The notes beneath the pieces were generated by a model. The model searched no databases and was not told where the DNA came from. It was given only the letters and a program-made list of their open reading frames with translations. The position numbers were made by a program, and so were the translations under genes. 23,661 nucleotides of DNA from an uncultured Eubacteriales bacterium (GTDB lineage: Bacteria; Bacillota; Clostridia; Lachnospirales; Lachnospiraceae), in NCBI GenBank assembly GCA_900313765.1, contig OMSN01000027.1, positions 1 through 23,661 of the forward strand. Reading direction: 5' to 3'. Every line of letters begins with the position of its first letter. Positions within the stretch are counted from its first letter, which is position 1. Below are positions 1 to 8,783 of this stretch, piece by piece.

Positions 1-1
1 C

Positions 2-676
2 AAGACCAAGAAGGCTCTGGGCAACCCGATCAGGCTGCTGGCTTCATATATAGCGAAGCATCCGATCTCCGTAACGACTGGCAATACTGATACAGACCGA
101 GCTTCATGGGAGGGCAGGTCTTCGAGAGTTTGCACATACAGTTTGGCTGTGCAGGGTTCTAATCTTGTCGTTTCTGTTGCATACGATAGCTCATACAAAT
201 ATACAGATGGAGACACTGAAGCTTATGCAGATGTGACAGCTATGTATATCCCGATTGACGGCAATCCGAATGCGACGATTGCATATAGTTATAATAATTC
301 TGAAACCTATAATGGCACTGCCAGCACCTATAGTGGTAATCATTCATTCCCATTCAATATCAATGCAATAACCCCGGGAACGGAAGTTCAATATTTCAAT
401 TCCGGAGTCAGTTCAGATGGATCTCCCTGGACATCAAGTGAAGCCTCTAAGACGTCGTTTGCAGATGCGAGTGATAATCTCGTCGATGTACTCAACAGTT
501 TCCTTGTAGATAACAAGACCGGATTTACATCAAGGGACATCGGGTTCTATGCTTATCCTGCTTCACACCGGTATGTAGGCGTGATGACTACAGCGGATAT
601 GGCCGCTTTCGCATCTTACATTGCATCCGTAAGGGCATACGAGCAGGCACACTATGTTCCGTATGATGAAGATTGA
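2..676 (+). CDS. Partial (5' end missing) protein of unknown function
   Basis: The frame is open from the first bases of the window to the TGA at 674-676, giving 224 residues with no convincing internal start, so the gene begins upstream. A TTG at 143 lies in frame but has no good ribosome binding site and is probably not the start. The visible protein opens with a basic stretch (KTKKALGNPIRLLASY). It continues as a long Ser/Thr/Tyr/Asn-rich segment with alternating polar residues typical of beta-rich extracellular or phage-structural proteins, and ends in an acidic tail (YVPYDED). No transmembrane segment, cysteine motif or catalytic signature is visible. Its codons are clearly AT-richer than those of its neighbours, which hints at a different origin. 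I do not recognise the family. Confidence 0.7.
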   Translation, partial: KTKKALGNPIRLLASYIAKHPISVTTGNTDTDRASWEGRSSRVCTYSLAVQGSNLVVSVAYDSSYKYTDGDTEAYADVTAMYIPIDGNPNATIAYSYNNSETYNGTASTYSGNHSFPFNINAITPGTEVQYFNSGVSSDGSPWTSSEASKTSFADASDNLVDVLNSFLVDNKTGFTSRDIGFYAYPASHRYVGVMTTADMAAFASYIASVRAYEQAHYVPYDED

Positions 677-716
677 CCCTTAGGGAACATCAATAACTTG
701 AGAAGGCAATAATATT

Positions 717-760
717 AAAGAGAGCAAAAGATGTAAACTGTCTTTTGCTCTCTTTTATTT
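717..760 (+). terminator. Strong intrinsic terminator after the first gene
   Basis: A perfect 15-base inverted repeat (717-731 paired with 741-755, loop 732-740) is followed by a T-rich tail. The arms begin with A and end with T, so it can act in both directions. It can also end the minus-strand FAD dehydrogenase transcript, whose stop codon lies at 852. Confidence 0.85.
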
Positions 761-851
761 ACCGGTGATATTATGCCGATAAAGCACTCTCTAAATACCC
801 AGTCTTTTCATGGAAGAAGAAACATTGGTACAGAGGGCAGCAAGGAACGCC

Positions 852-2261
852 TTATCCCATCCAATCTGCGATATACCTTGCCACATACACTCCGCTGGCT
901 GAAGCGTGGGAGAGTGAATGGGTGACTCCGCTTCCGTCTCCGATGATGAAGAGTCCTTTGTGGCTGGTCTGCAGATCTTTGTCTATCTCGACCTTCATGT
1001 TGTAGAATTTGACTTCGACGCCGTACAGAAGGGTGTCGTCGTTGGCAGTTCCAGGAGCGATCTTGTCCAGCGCGTAGATCATCTCGATGATGTCATCGAG
1101 GATCCGCTTGGGGATGACCAGGCTCAGGTCGCCGGGCGTCGCGTCCAGGGTGGGCGTCACGAAGGACTTGGAGATCCTCTTCTCCGTGCTGCGGTGTCCG
1201 CGGATCAGATCGCCGAAGCGCTGCAGGATGACGCCGCCGCCCAGCATGTTGGACAGACGCGCGATGGACTCGCCGTAGCCGTTGCTGTCGTGGAACGGAT
1301 CCGTGAAATGCTTGGATACAAGCAGTGCGAAGTTGGTATTCTCGGTCTGCTTGGCCGGATCTTCATAGCTGTGTCCGTTGACGGTCACGATGCCGTTGGT
1401 ATTCTCATTGACGACCGCTCCCTTCGGGTTCATGCAGAAGGTGCGGACCAGATCCTGGTATTTCTGGGTTTTGTAGACGATCTTACCCTCATAGAGCTCA
1501 TCCGTGATCTCCTGGAAGACCGCTGCCGGCAGCTCGACGCGCACGCCGATATCAACCTGGTTGGAGCGGGTCCGGATGCCGAGGGAATCACAGACACCTT
1601 CCATCCAGCTGCTTCCGCTGCGTCCGACAGAGGCGATGCAGTAATCACAGGTATAGGTTTCTTTCTCCGTCTCGATCTCGAACCCTTCTGCCGCGCTGTC
1701 ATGTTCTTCTGCGTTTTCTGCCGCCAGGGACCGGATGCTGCGGACCGGTGTATGGAAATAAAAATCCGCCTTGTTCTTCAGATCCGCATAGATGTTTTCA
1801 AGCACCTCATAATTGATATCGGTGCCAAGATGCCGGACAGATGCAGTCAGCAGATGCAGATTGTTCTTCAGGCAGATGGTCTTGAACCTGGAGTTGCCGG
1901 TAGAGTACAGCTTCGTCACTCCGCCGCCGTTCTCCACGTTGATCTTGTCGACATAGTTCATCAGGTCAATGGCCTTGGATCTGCCGATGTATTCATAGAG
2001 CGTCCCGCCGAATTCATTTGTAATATTGTATTTTCCATCGGAAAACGCGCCTGCCCCGCCGAATCCGTTCATGATGGAGCAGGTCTTGCAGTGGATACAG
2101 GTCTTGACTTTATCACCATCGATCGGGCACCTGCGATTTTCGAGCGGAGCGCCGGTCTCGAACAAGGCGACCTTCAGGTCCGGACAGAGCCTGGTCAGTT
2201 CGTAAGCGGAGAAGATTCCGCCGGGGCCGGCTCCGATAATAATCACGTCATAATGCTTCAT
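852..2261 (-). CDS. FAD-dependent dehydrogenase (COG2509-type NAD(P)/FAD oxidoreductase)
   Basis: This encodes 469 residues. The N-terminus is a dinucleotide-binding Rossmann motif (DVIIIGAGPGGIFSAYEL, residues 5-22) that binds FAD. It is followed by a cysteine cluster at residues 45-61 (CPIDG, then TCIHCKTC) and a glycine-rich FGGAGAFSDGK segment. This combination is typical of the uncharacterised FAD-dependent dehydrogenases of COG2509. A late motif, GLFIIGDGSGVTHSLSHA, matches the C-terminal FAD-contacting GDG segment of such enzymes. The protein is probably cytosolic, and its natural substrate is unknown. The ATG at 2261 is chosen because a GGAGG lies just upstream on the minus strand. 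The frame extends 56 codons further, but that part is hydrophobic, lacks a ribosome binding site and precedes the Rossmann motif. The gene is monocistronic and diverges from the YgjP-like gene. Confidence 0.9.
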   Translation of the reverse strand: MKHYDVIIIGAGPGGIFSAYELTRLCPDLKVALFETGAPLENRRCPIDGDKVKTCIHCKTCSIMNGFGGAGAFSDGKYNITNEFGGTLYEYIGRSKAIDLMNYVDKINVENGGGVTKLYSTGNSRFKTICLKNNLHLLTASVRHLGTDINYEVLENIYADLKNKADFYFHTPVRSIRSLAAENAEEHDSAAEGFEIETEKETYTCDYCIASVGRSGSSWMEGVCDSLGIRTRSNQVDIGVRVELPAAVFQEITDELYEGKIVYKTQKYQDLVRTFCMNPKGAVVNENTNGIVTVNGHSYEDPAKQTENTNFALLVSKHFTDPFHDSNGYGESIARLSNMLGGGVILQRFGDLIRGHRSTEKRISKSFVTPTLDATPGDLSLVIPKRILDDIIEMIYALDKIAPGTANDDTLLYGVEVKFYNMKVEIDKDLQTSHKGLFIIGDGSGVTHSLSHASASGVYVARYIADWMG

Positions 2262-2317
2262 GGTATACCTCCACATCTGAATAATATTCAGTGCCACAGG
2301 CAAGTGTAGCAGATTCA

Positions 2318-2347
2318 TTGCGGATTGTGAATGAGCAGTGTTATACT
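2318..2347 (+). promoter_or_regulatory. Candidate promoter for the YgjP-like gene
   Basis: A TTGCGG box (2318-2323) and a TATACT box (2342-2347) are separated by 18 bases. They lie in the divergent gap, about 70 bases before the ATG at 2416. Confidence 0.4.
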
Positions 2348-2415
2348 TTTTTGCACAGTTCAGGGAAAAAGGAAGGATCAGCAGGCCGGAAAACAGGGAA
2401 GGACAATACAGCAGT

Positions 2416-2962
2416 ATGGAGAAGGACATTCAGTATCATCTGATCCGAAGCAGGCGCAGGACGATCGGCATCCAGGTGAAGGACGGCAGGGTGATCGTCC
2501 GTGCGCCAATGACAGTATCCTTGAAGGAGATCGATGCCTTCGTGGAACGGTCCCGGAACTGGATCGACAGGCATCTTCGCCAGCAGGAAGAAAGGAAAGC
2601 GAAGGAGGCAGAGCATCCGGTCAGCAAGCTGACCCGCGCAGGAAGCGGCTCGTGTCATCCCGCAGAGAGTCGCGCACTACGCGCCGCTTGTGGGTGTTAC
2701 GTACGGAAACATCACGATCCGCAATCAGAGGACCCGGTGGGGAAGCTGCAGCGCCAGGGGCAATCTGAACTTCAACTGCCTGCTGTGCCTGGCCCCTCCG
2801 GGAGTTCTGGACAGTGTTGTTGTCCACGAACTGTGCCACCGCCTGGAAATGAATCATTCGAAGCGCTTCTACAGTGAGGTCCTGCGGGTCTACCCGGATT
2901 ATTACAGGGACCATGCATGGCTGAAGGAGCACGGGCGGGAACTGCTCAGCAGACTGCCCTGA
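2416..2962 (+). pseudogene. YgjP-like metal-dependent hydrolase (DUF45), frameshifted
   Basis: Two adjacent frames together give one YgjP-family zinc peptidase. The first (from ATG 2416) encodes the family's N-terminal part, with SRRRTIGIQVKDGRVIVRAP and the WIDRHL segment. The second (to TGA 2960-2962) encodes the core, with TIRNQRTRWGSCS and the zinc-binding helix VVHELCHRLEMNHSKRF, whose two His and Glu match the HELCH...NHS signature. The break lies at the run of three C at 2633-2635. Dropping one C joins SKLT to AQEAARVIPQRVAHYAPLVGV and restores a product of about 181 residues, the normal length for the family. The reading is therefore either a one-base sequencing error or a very recent mutation. 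The ATG at 2416 fits the usual family start, although the frame stays open upstream. The substrate of these peptidases is poorly known. Confidence 0.8.
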
Positions 2963-3030
2963 TGCGGGGGCAGAGGATGGTACAGAAGTTGCAGATGCCC
3001 TGTCTGTGCGGGTAGAGTCTATGTTATTGA

Positions 3031-3059
3031 TTGCCTATCAGACCTGATTCCTGTACAAT
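3031..3059 (+). promoter_or_regulatory. Promoter of the WG-repeat protein gene
   Basis: TTGCCT (3031-3036) and TACAAT (3054-3059) are separated by exactly 17 bases and sit about 75 bases before the ATG. Confidence 0.6.
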
Positions 3060-3133
3060 AAGGCTGATTGGACGCACCCACAACAGAATGGAGAATGATA
3101 CCTGACAATGATCGTATACACAGGAGGTGGAGC

Positions 3134-4849
3134 ATGAGAAAACATTTACTGACAATCGCACTCTGCGCAGCAGCAACTGTTGCGATGGGAAGCTTTGCGT
3201 ATGCAGGCACCACGCTGGAAAGCCTGGGGACACGCGACAATGTACGAGGCTGGGTCGACAATACGAACCTGCTGGAGATGTACTCGGAAGACGGAGGAGA
3301 AGTTCTTGCTGATCTGGACGGCAACGTACTGACCGAGAAGTCTTACGGAAGAGTCGGCTATGACTCAAAGTACGGATTCCTTACCGTGATCGTTGAGCCT
3401 GAAGACGGTGTCAATGGAGTCGGAGCAGTCAATCTCAGCGGCAAGGAGGTTGTACCGTGCACCTACGGTGAGATCGATTTTGAAAATGAACATTGGATCG
3501 AAGCGATCGTTTTGAACGAGGCGACCGCGGACCAGTATGACTATCAGGCACTGCTTGGGGACGGATACTATCTGATCGATCATGTGGATTTTTACTATGC
3601 AGGAGACGACGGTTCTGTCACACAGGCAGGTTCCCTTGCCCGTGACCAGTATCTGGACTCCCATGCATATGGAAACTATATCAATATTGAGAACAGATCG
3701 GACGGCAGCATTACCGCATATGATTCCACGTGGACGCCGGTGGAGACTCCGGAACCGCTGAAGTATGTCTATGACGAAGCACCCGGAGCAGACGATCAGG
3801 TCATTTCATTTTATGAAAATGGCCAGTATGGACTGAAAGATGCAGCCGGCAATGTCATCCTTCCGGCATCCTTTGGATCCATCTATTCCTTCGACGGAGA
3901 TTATGCCAAAGTGGTCAACCGTCTCGAGAGCGGTGAAGTGTACGGGCTGATCGACAAGACCGGTACGGTTGTGGTCCCTGTAGAGTACGAAGACATCGAT
4001 CGTGCATTCTATGGCGCTGCAACCGCAGAAAACGACTATTCCGGCTACGCATACAACAATTACGGTTACTATGCGGTTGTCAGGGATCACAAGCTCGGAT
4101 ATGTGGATGAGAGCGGCACCGTGACCTGCGATTTCACCATTGCAGAAGACAACTGTGAGAACAATGGTGCTTCCGCGACCTATACAGACATGGGCGGAGC
4201 GATGCATATTCTGGCTGCGGACGGTACGGATACCGACGTTTCCCAGTATGAGAATGTTCGTGCGATGTATGGCGGAAGCGGAATGTATTATTCCGTCACA
4301 GATGCGGATTATAACTACGGAGTCATTGACTGGCATGGAAATGTGATCGTGGAAGTCAAGTACAACGAAGTGGAGCTGTCAGGAGACGGACAGTATCTGC
4401 TCATTCAGGCGGATTACAATTCTCCCTACGAACTCCTGAAGCTTACCTATACACCGGACAATGCCCCGGCACAGGCCGACGCACAGGATGCAGGAACCTC
4501 TCTGGCAGTGGCGGAAGATCCGGATGCAGCGCAGGATGCCGCAGCGGAAGGTTCGCAGGATGCACCTGCAGAGGATGCCGCAGCACCGGCAGAGGCGGAA
4601 GGAGCCGCAGACTTCTCAGTTGTCGCAGGCCTGATCGACAGCGCGATCACGCTGGCCAATTCTGACGCGGCTGCAAATAAGGATGCGATCATCAGTGTCC
4701 TGAGTAACGCAGCGGATGCCCTTGCGCAGAGCAAGCCGGAAGTAAAGACCGTGATCGACAGTGCAATCACCCTGATGAACTCTGACAGTATAGACGGCGC
4801 GTCTGTTGCAACCGTACTGAACAGTGCCAAAGCACTTCTAGGAGTGTGA
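3134..4849 (+). CDS. Secreted WG-repeat protein with duplicated C-terminal helical segment
   Basis: This encodes 571 residues. The ATG at 3134 follows AGGAGGTGG and opens a classic signal peptide (basic MRKH, hydrophobic core, AYA cleavage site near residue 24). There is no lipobox and no sorting signal, so the mature protein is probably released or held non-covalently. The body carries several WG-type beta repeats of the pattern Y/G-L-I/V-D-x-x-G-x-V-I/V-x-P-x-x-Y, for example YGLKDAAGNVILPASFGSI, YGLIDKTGTVVVPVEYEDI and YGVIDWHGNVIVEVKYNEV. WG repeats are generally taken to be ligand- or surface-binding modules without an enzymatic role. An Ala/Asp/Glu-rich linker (roughly residues 455-495) leads to a tail in which a segment of about 35 residues is present twice (IDSAITLANSD and IDSAITLMNSD mark the copies). 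The gene stands alone between its own promoter and a hairpin. Confidence 0.85.
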   Translation: MRKHLLTIALCAAATVAMGSFAYAGTTLESLGTRDNVRGWVDNTNLLEMYSEDGGEVLADLDGNVLTEKSYGRVGYDSKYGFLTVIVEPEDGVNGVGAVNLSGKEVVPCTYGEIDFENEHWIEAIVLNEATADQYDYQALLGDGYYLIDHVDFYYAGDDGSVTQAGSLARDQYLDSHAYGNYINIENRSDGSITAYDSTWTPVETPEPLKYVYDEAPGADDQVISFYENGQYGLKDAAGNVILPASFGSIYSFDGDYAKVVNRLESGEVYGLIDKTGTVVVPVEYEDIDRAFYGAATAENDYSGYAYNNYGYYAVVRDHKLGYVDESGTVTCDFTIAEDNCENNGASATYTDMGGAMHILAADGTDTDVSQYENVRAMYGGSGMYYSVTDADYNYGVIDWHGNVIVEVKYNEVELSGDGQYLLIQADYNSPYELLKLTYTPDNAPAQADAQDAGTSLAVAEDPDAAQDAAAEGSQDAPAEDAAAPAEAEGAADFSVVAGLIDSAITLANSDAAANKDAIISVLSNAADALAQSKPEVKTVIDSAITLMNSDSIDGASVATVLNSAKALLGV

Positions 4850-4960
4850 GGATCCGGCAGAAGGACTGCTGAGCAGGAAAGATATCGTTCGCTTAGCCGT
4901 CAGGAAAGCAGTTGCTGAGTGATATCGACAGAAGAAAGAAAAATAGAAGACAGATCAGGA

Positions 4961-4990
4961 AGTGCCGGGCAGCGGATGCTGCCCGGCACT
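4961..4990. terminator. Perfect 13-bp GC-rich hairpin between convergent genes
   Basis: The arms at 4961-4973 and 4978-4990 pair perfectly around a GGAT loop. The hairpin lies between the convergent WG-repeat and rhomboid genes. No clean T-run follows on either strand, so it may be a bidirectional or Rho-assisted terminator or an mRNA-end stabiliser. Confidence 0.6.
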
Positions 4991-5082
4991 CTTCAGTATT
5001 ATCTTGCCGGATATGGACTTCTGCGGCGGATGCAGGATTCTTCCTCAGGCTCCCTGGATCTTCAGATCAGTGGATCCGCAGA

Positions 5083-5652
5083 CTAGTGTATGAGCAGGAA
5101 AATCTCCGTGAGGATCAGGCCGGTGATGGCGCCTCCGACATGCGCCTGCCAGGCGATCCCGGGCATGAAATTGATCGCCAGGTTCATGGCAAGCGTGATC
5201 CCCATGCTGCGAAGTCCGGATGTGGAGTGGTAGTGGATCATCAGAAGAATCAGACTGAACATGAGCCCGTACAGACCGCCGGAAAGTCCGACAGAGTAAC
5301 GGGTTTTGGAGATGACATATTCAAAAACACTTCCGCCAATGACAGAGCCAAGCAGAATGACAGCAAACCACAGATGCCCGTATATTCTTTCCAGACTGCT
5401 CAGGTTGTACAGAGCAAGCATGTTCATGGCGATATGCCATGGCCGGATGTGTGTGAAGCCAACCGTCAGCAGGCGCCACCACTGCCCCTGAGAGATTCGC
5501 TCGCGGTCATAGCAGCCGAAGCGGACCGCCCTCGTGAGAGGACGCTCTTTCCCGGAATTGATCAGGATAAAGAGAATGGCACAGATGGCAAGGACAACAT
5601 GCCATACACACAGATCCTGAATCGAGAATGTACCTGTATTGATTCTATTCAT
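5083..5652 (-). CDS. Rhomboid-family intramembrane serine protease
   Basis: This encodes 189 residues with about six hydrophobic segments, the usual size of a minimal bacterial rhomboid. The catalytic serine lies in VGLSGGLYGLM (Ser124), the catalytic histidine in WQAHVGGAITG (His171), and the conserved loop is HIRPWHIAMN (His68, His73, Asn77). Rhomboids cleave membrane-spanning substrates within the bilayer, and the substrate here is unknown. The ATG at 5652 is preferred because GGAGG stands about ten bases upstream. A GTG 13 codons earlier (5691) is in frame but lacks a ribosome binding site. The gene is monocistronic and diverges from the beta-CASP operon. Confidence 0.9.
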   Translation of the reverse strand: MNRINTGTFSIQDLCVWHVVLAICAILFILINSGKERPLTRAVRFGCYDRERISQGQWWRLLTVGFTHIRPWHIAMNMLALYNLSSLERIYGHLWFAVILLGSVIGGSVFEYVISKTRYSVGLSGGLYGLMFSLILLMIHYHSTSGLRSMGITLAMNLAINFMPGIAWQAHVGGAITGLILTEIFLLIH

Positions 5653-5727
5653 AGTAAAGGTCCTCCGCGTCAGGCTGATAAGCCGTTTCACAGCGACGAT
5701 CGGCGGTTATTCTGTAACAGTATATTG

Positions 5728-5736
5728 ATTATATCA
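5728..5736 (-). promoter_or_regulatory. Extended -10 promoter for the rhomboid gene
   Basis: Read on the minus strand this is TGATATAAT, an extended -10 element. No good -35 box is seen 17 bases upstream, as is common for such promoters. Confidence 0.5.
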
Positions 5737-5812
5737 TCCTGATCATCCTGCATACCACTCTTACACTTGAATATCAGTTGAGACAATCATGGAGCAGGCA
5801 GATCCGCGGAGG

Positions 5813-5842
5813 TTGTACATCCGCATGGTTTTCTGATAAACT
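5813..5842 (+). promoter_or_regulatory. Candidate promoter for the beta-CASP/transglutaminase operon
   Basis: TTGTAC (5813-5818) and TAAACT (5837-5842) are 18 bases apart. A small hairpin (CCCCTG/CAGGGG, about 5863-5883) follows in the presumed leader. The boxes are weak matches, so this is tentative. Confidence 0.35.
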
Positions 5843-5914
5843 GTGTGGAAAGAGTCTAACCCCCTGGCGTGCAGGCAGGGGATCTGGCGGAGGTCCGCAG
5901 GGAGGAGTCAGGAT

Positions 5915-7593
5915 ATGAAACTTACATTTCTTGGAGCCACGCATGAAGTGACTGGAAGCTGTTACTATCTGGAAGCCTGTGGGAAGAAGATCCTGGTCGA
6001 TTATGGAATGGAACAGGGACAGGATCTGTATGAAAATGAACCGATCCCTGTGCCGGCATCCGAGATCGATATGGTGCTCCTGACGCATGCCCACATGGAT
6101 CACTGCTGTGCAAGGAAGGGTTCCAGGGGCAGATCTTTGCCACCGGAGGAACCGCGGCACTGTGCCGCATCATGCTGCTGGATTCCGCACACATACAGGA
6201 ATTTGAAGCGGAGTGGAAGAACCGCAAGGCGGAACGTGCCGGAAGACCTCAGGTAGAGCCGCTCTATGACAGGAAGGATGCAGAGGATGCGATCCGGTGC
6301 TTCGTCAGTATGGAATATGAGGAGGAGAAGTGGATCGCAGAGGGTATCACGGTGCGTTTTGTGGATGCCGGCCATCTTCTCGGATCGAGTTCTATCGAAG
6401 TGACGATCACAGAGGGAGGCATCACGAAGAAGATTATCTTCTCCGGTGATATCGGCAATACGGACCAGCCGCTGATCTCTGATCCGGTTTATCTCAAAGG
6501 CGCGGACTATGTGGTCATGGAGTCAACCTATGGCGACCGTACCCATGACAGACCCGAACATGCGGATTATGCGAAAGCACTGGCGGACGTGATCCAGAGG
6601 ACCTTCGACAGAGGCGGCAATGTGGTGATTCCGTCCTTTGCCGTGGGACGTACCCAGGAGATGCTTTATTTCATCCGTCAGATCAAACAGGATGGACTGG
6701 TCACAGGGCACGACGGATTCCAGGTCTGGGTAGATTCACCTCTGGCGATCGAAGCGACGAATATCTTCCGCGAGAGGATGTTTGCCGACTTTGACAAAGA
6801 AGCGATGGAACTGCTCCAGGAAGGGATCAATCCGATCGGGTTTGAAGGGCTGAAGGTTGCTGTCACCTCGGAAGAGTCCAGGGCGATTAATGACGACAAA
6901 CAGCCCAAGATCATCATCTCTGCCAGCGGCATGTGCGATGCGGGACGTGTAAAGCATCATCTGAAACACAATCTGTGGAGAGAAGAGAGCACGGTCCTGT
7001 TCGTCGGATACCAGGCAGTCGGAACGCCGGGCCGCTCCATACTGGACGGAGCCGAGAGCGTGAAACTCTTTGGCGAGGAGATCGAAGTGAGAGCAGAGAT
7101 CTGCCAGCTTCCGGGTGTTTCAGGCCATGCGGATGACAAGGGACTGATGGCATGGATCAGCGCCATGGAAGTGAAGCCGGAGATGGTGTTCGTCACTCAT
7201 GGCGAAGACAAGGTCACGGAATTCTTCCGTGACAGACTGATCAATGAACTGGGACTGCGCGCCTATGCCCCGTTCTCCGGCACACGGTTCGATCTGGCGT
7301 CCGGAACCTTTGAGGTGGAAGCTCAGCCGGTTCCGATCGAGAAGGAAGAGGCACAGGCAAGGCAGGCAGTGCGCCAGGATGGCGGAGCCCAGGTACAGCG
7401 TGCTGAGAAGGGCGAGGATGGACTGCGGAGAGTCTCATCGAAGACAAAGAAAGCCGCGAATGCCTATGCAAGACTCATGGCAGCGGGAGACCGCCTGCTC
7501 ATGGTGATCCGCCACAATGACGGCGGCGCAAACAAGGATATCAGGAAACTCACAGAGGAGATCAACCGCCTCTGTGACAAGTGGGATAGATGA
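5915..7593 (+). pseudogene. Beta-CASP metallo-beta-lactamase-fold RNA-processing hydrolase, frameshifted
   Basis: Two frames give one MBL-fold/beta-CASP protein of the COG1236 type, related to RNA-cleaving CPSF-like enzymes. The first frame starts at ATG 5915 behind GGAGGAG and holds MKLTFLGATHEVTGSCY and the zinc motif LLTHAHMDH (residues 55-63). The second resumes at LCKEGFQGQIFATGG. It carries GHLLGSSSIEV (motif 3), FSGDIG (motif 4), VMESTYGDRTH (motif A), SASGMCDAGRVKHHL (motif B) and GVSGHADDKGL (motif C). Between them, near 6107-6111, about six residues of the usual S/V-G-R-x-P-x loop are missing. The phase change fits a 16-base deletion. All other motifs are intact, and the restored length would be about 564 residues, including a lysine/arginine-rich C-terminal extension of roughly 90 residues. 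The stop overlaps the next start by four bases (ATGA), which implies translational coupling. Confidence 0.85.
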
Positions 7594-8768
7594 AGAAAGT
7601 ATTAGGACTGTTATTTACAATCGCTCTGATCGCGGGTGCTGCATTTGCCCTGCTGCCGCGTACGTTCGTGAAGCAGATGGCAGTGCGGTCCGGGCTGGAG
7701 GAGAATCCATATTACCGGGAGGGGGATACCCAGTGGGACAACGGCGGAGTTGAGGAGTATTATTTCAACAATCTGCCGTCGAAGTACAATGAGATCTACC
7801 GGGAGCTGTATTCGCGCCTCTCGGCAGGAGAAGACAGTGCGCAGATCTATGCCGAGGTTTCGGTGGAGGATTTCTGGACGGCTTATTATGCGGTTCTGGC
7901 GGATCATCCGGAACTCTTCTGGATCGGATCGGGTGCCGAAGTGCAGTCGAACGCGGTCTCGGGAAAGGTTTCCAGTTATAAGATCGAGACGACGGTTCCG
8001 GAAAATGAGCGGGAGATGACCCGCGGACGCCTGGAGGAGGCGGCGGATATCTGCATCAGGCAGACCGACGAGAGCTGGTCCGACTACGGAAGGATCAAGT
8101 CGGTTTATGAATACCTGATCGATACGGTGGTCTACAATGCCCAGGCGCCGGACAATCAGTGCATGCAGAGCGCGCTGCTCAATCACCAGTCGGTGTGCGC
8201 GGGATATGCGAAGGCATTTCAGTATATCTGCCACAGGATGGGTTATTTCTGCACCTACGTGACCGGTTCGATCCGGTCCGGCGGCGACCATGCATGGAAT
8301 ATCGTCCGGATCGACGGCAACTATTACCATGTGGACGTCACCTGGGGGGACCCGGTATTCGCAGGCGCCCAGGAAGACGGTACCGGCATCACCGTCACGA
8401 ATTACAATTATCTGTGCTGTACGGACGAGGAGATCCTCACGACCCATGTGCCGGACGGCACCATCTCTCTGCCGTCGTGCACGGACAGCACCTATAACTA
8501 TTATCGTATCAACGGCATGTACTATGAAAACTGGGACTATGGCGTGATCTACAACGCACTGATGGAATCGGTGCAGCGCGGCGATTCCAGCATCGTCATG
8601 AAGTTCGGAACGAGGGATGCCTACGAGACTGCCAAGTTCGAGCTGTTTACCAACCGGATGTACTATGATGCAGACCAGTATCTGATGAACGCATACGGGA
8701 CCACTACCTGGAACAACAAATACGCCACCGATGATGACTTCCTGGTCATCACGATCCAGTGGCTTTGA
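7590..8768 (+). CDS. Membrane-anchored transglutaminase-like cysteine protein
   Basis: This encodes 392 residues. An N-terminal hydrophobic segment (residues 3-22, after MKK) serves as a signal or membrane anchor and leaves the rest outside the cell. The transglutaminase-core triad is complete: Cys203 in SVCAGYAKAFQYIC, His234 in GGDHAWNIVRIDG and Asp249 in YYHVDVTWGDP. Bacterial members of this superfamily act as proteases, peptide cross-linkers or amidases on the cell surface. The substrate here is not predictable. About 110 residues before the core (roughly 55-165) form a helical prodomain-like region common in clostridial members. The start codon overlaps the stop of the beta-CASP gene, and the next gene begins 15 bases after its stop, so the three are almost certainly one operon. 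Confidence 0.85.
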   Translation: MKKVLGLLFTIALIAGAAFALLPRTFVKQMAVRSGLEENPYYREGDTQWDNGGVEEYYFNNLPSKYNEIYRELYSRLSAGEDSAQIYAEVSVEDFWTAYYAVLADHPELFWIGSGAEVQSNAVSGKVSSYKIETTVPENEREMTRGRLEEAADICIRQTDESWSDYGRIKSVYEYLIDTVVYNAQAPDNQCMQSALLNHQSVCAGYAKAFQYICHRMGYFCTYVTGSIRSGGDHAWNIVRIDGNYYHVDVTWGDPVFAGAQEDGTGITVTNYNYLCCTDEEILTTHVPDGTISLPSCTDSTYNYYRINGMYYENWDYGVIYNALMESVQRGDSSIVMKFGTRDAYETAKFELFTNRMYYDADQYLMNAYGTTTWNNKYATDDDFLVITIQWL

Positions 8769-8783
8769 AAGGACTTCAACATC

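Noticed and set aside
918..2309. A 463-codon open frame on the plus strand
   Set aside because: It is the mirror of the minus-strand FAD dehydrogenase, which has a Rossmann motif and a good ribosome binding site. The plus-strand translation shows no family features.
2620..2690. Programmed ribosomal frameshifting in the YgjP-like gene
   Set aside because: There is no slippery heptamer, no internal Shine-Dalgarno sequence at a fitting distance and no downstream pseudoknot that I can see, and the family is not known to use frameshifting.
3134..4849. WG-repeat protein as a substrate of the sortase in this window
   Set aside because: Its C-terminus (ending AKALLGV) has no sorting motif, hydrophobic helix or basic tail, and the genes are 15 kb apart.
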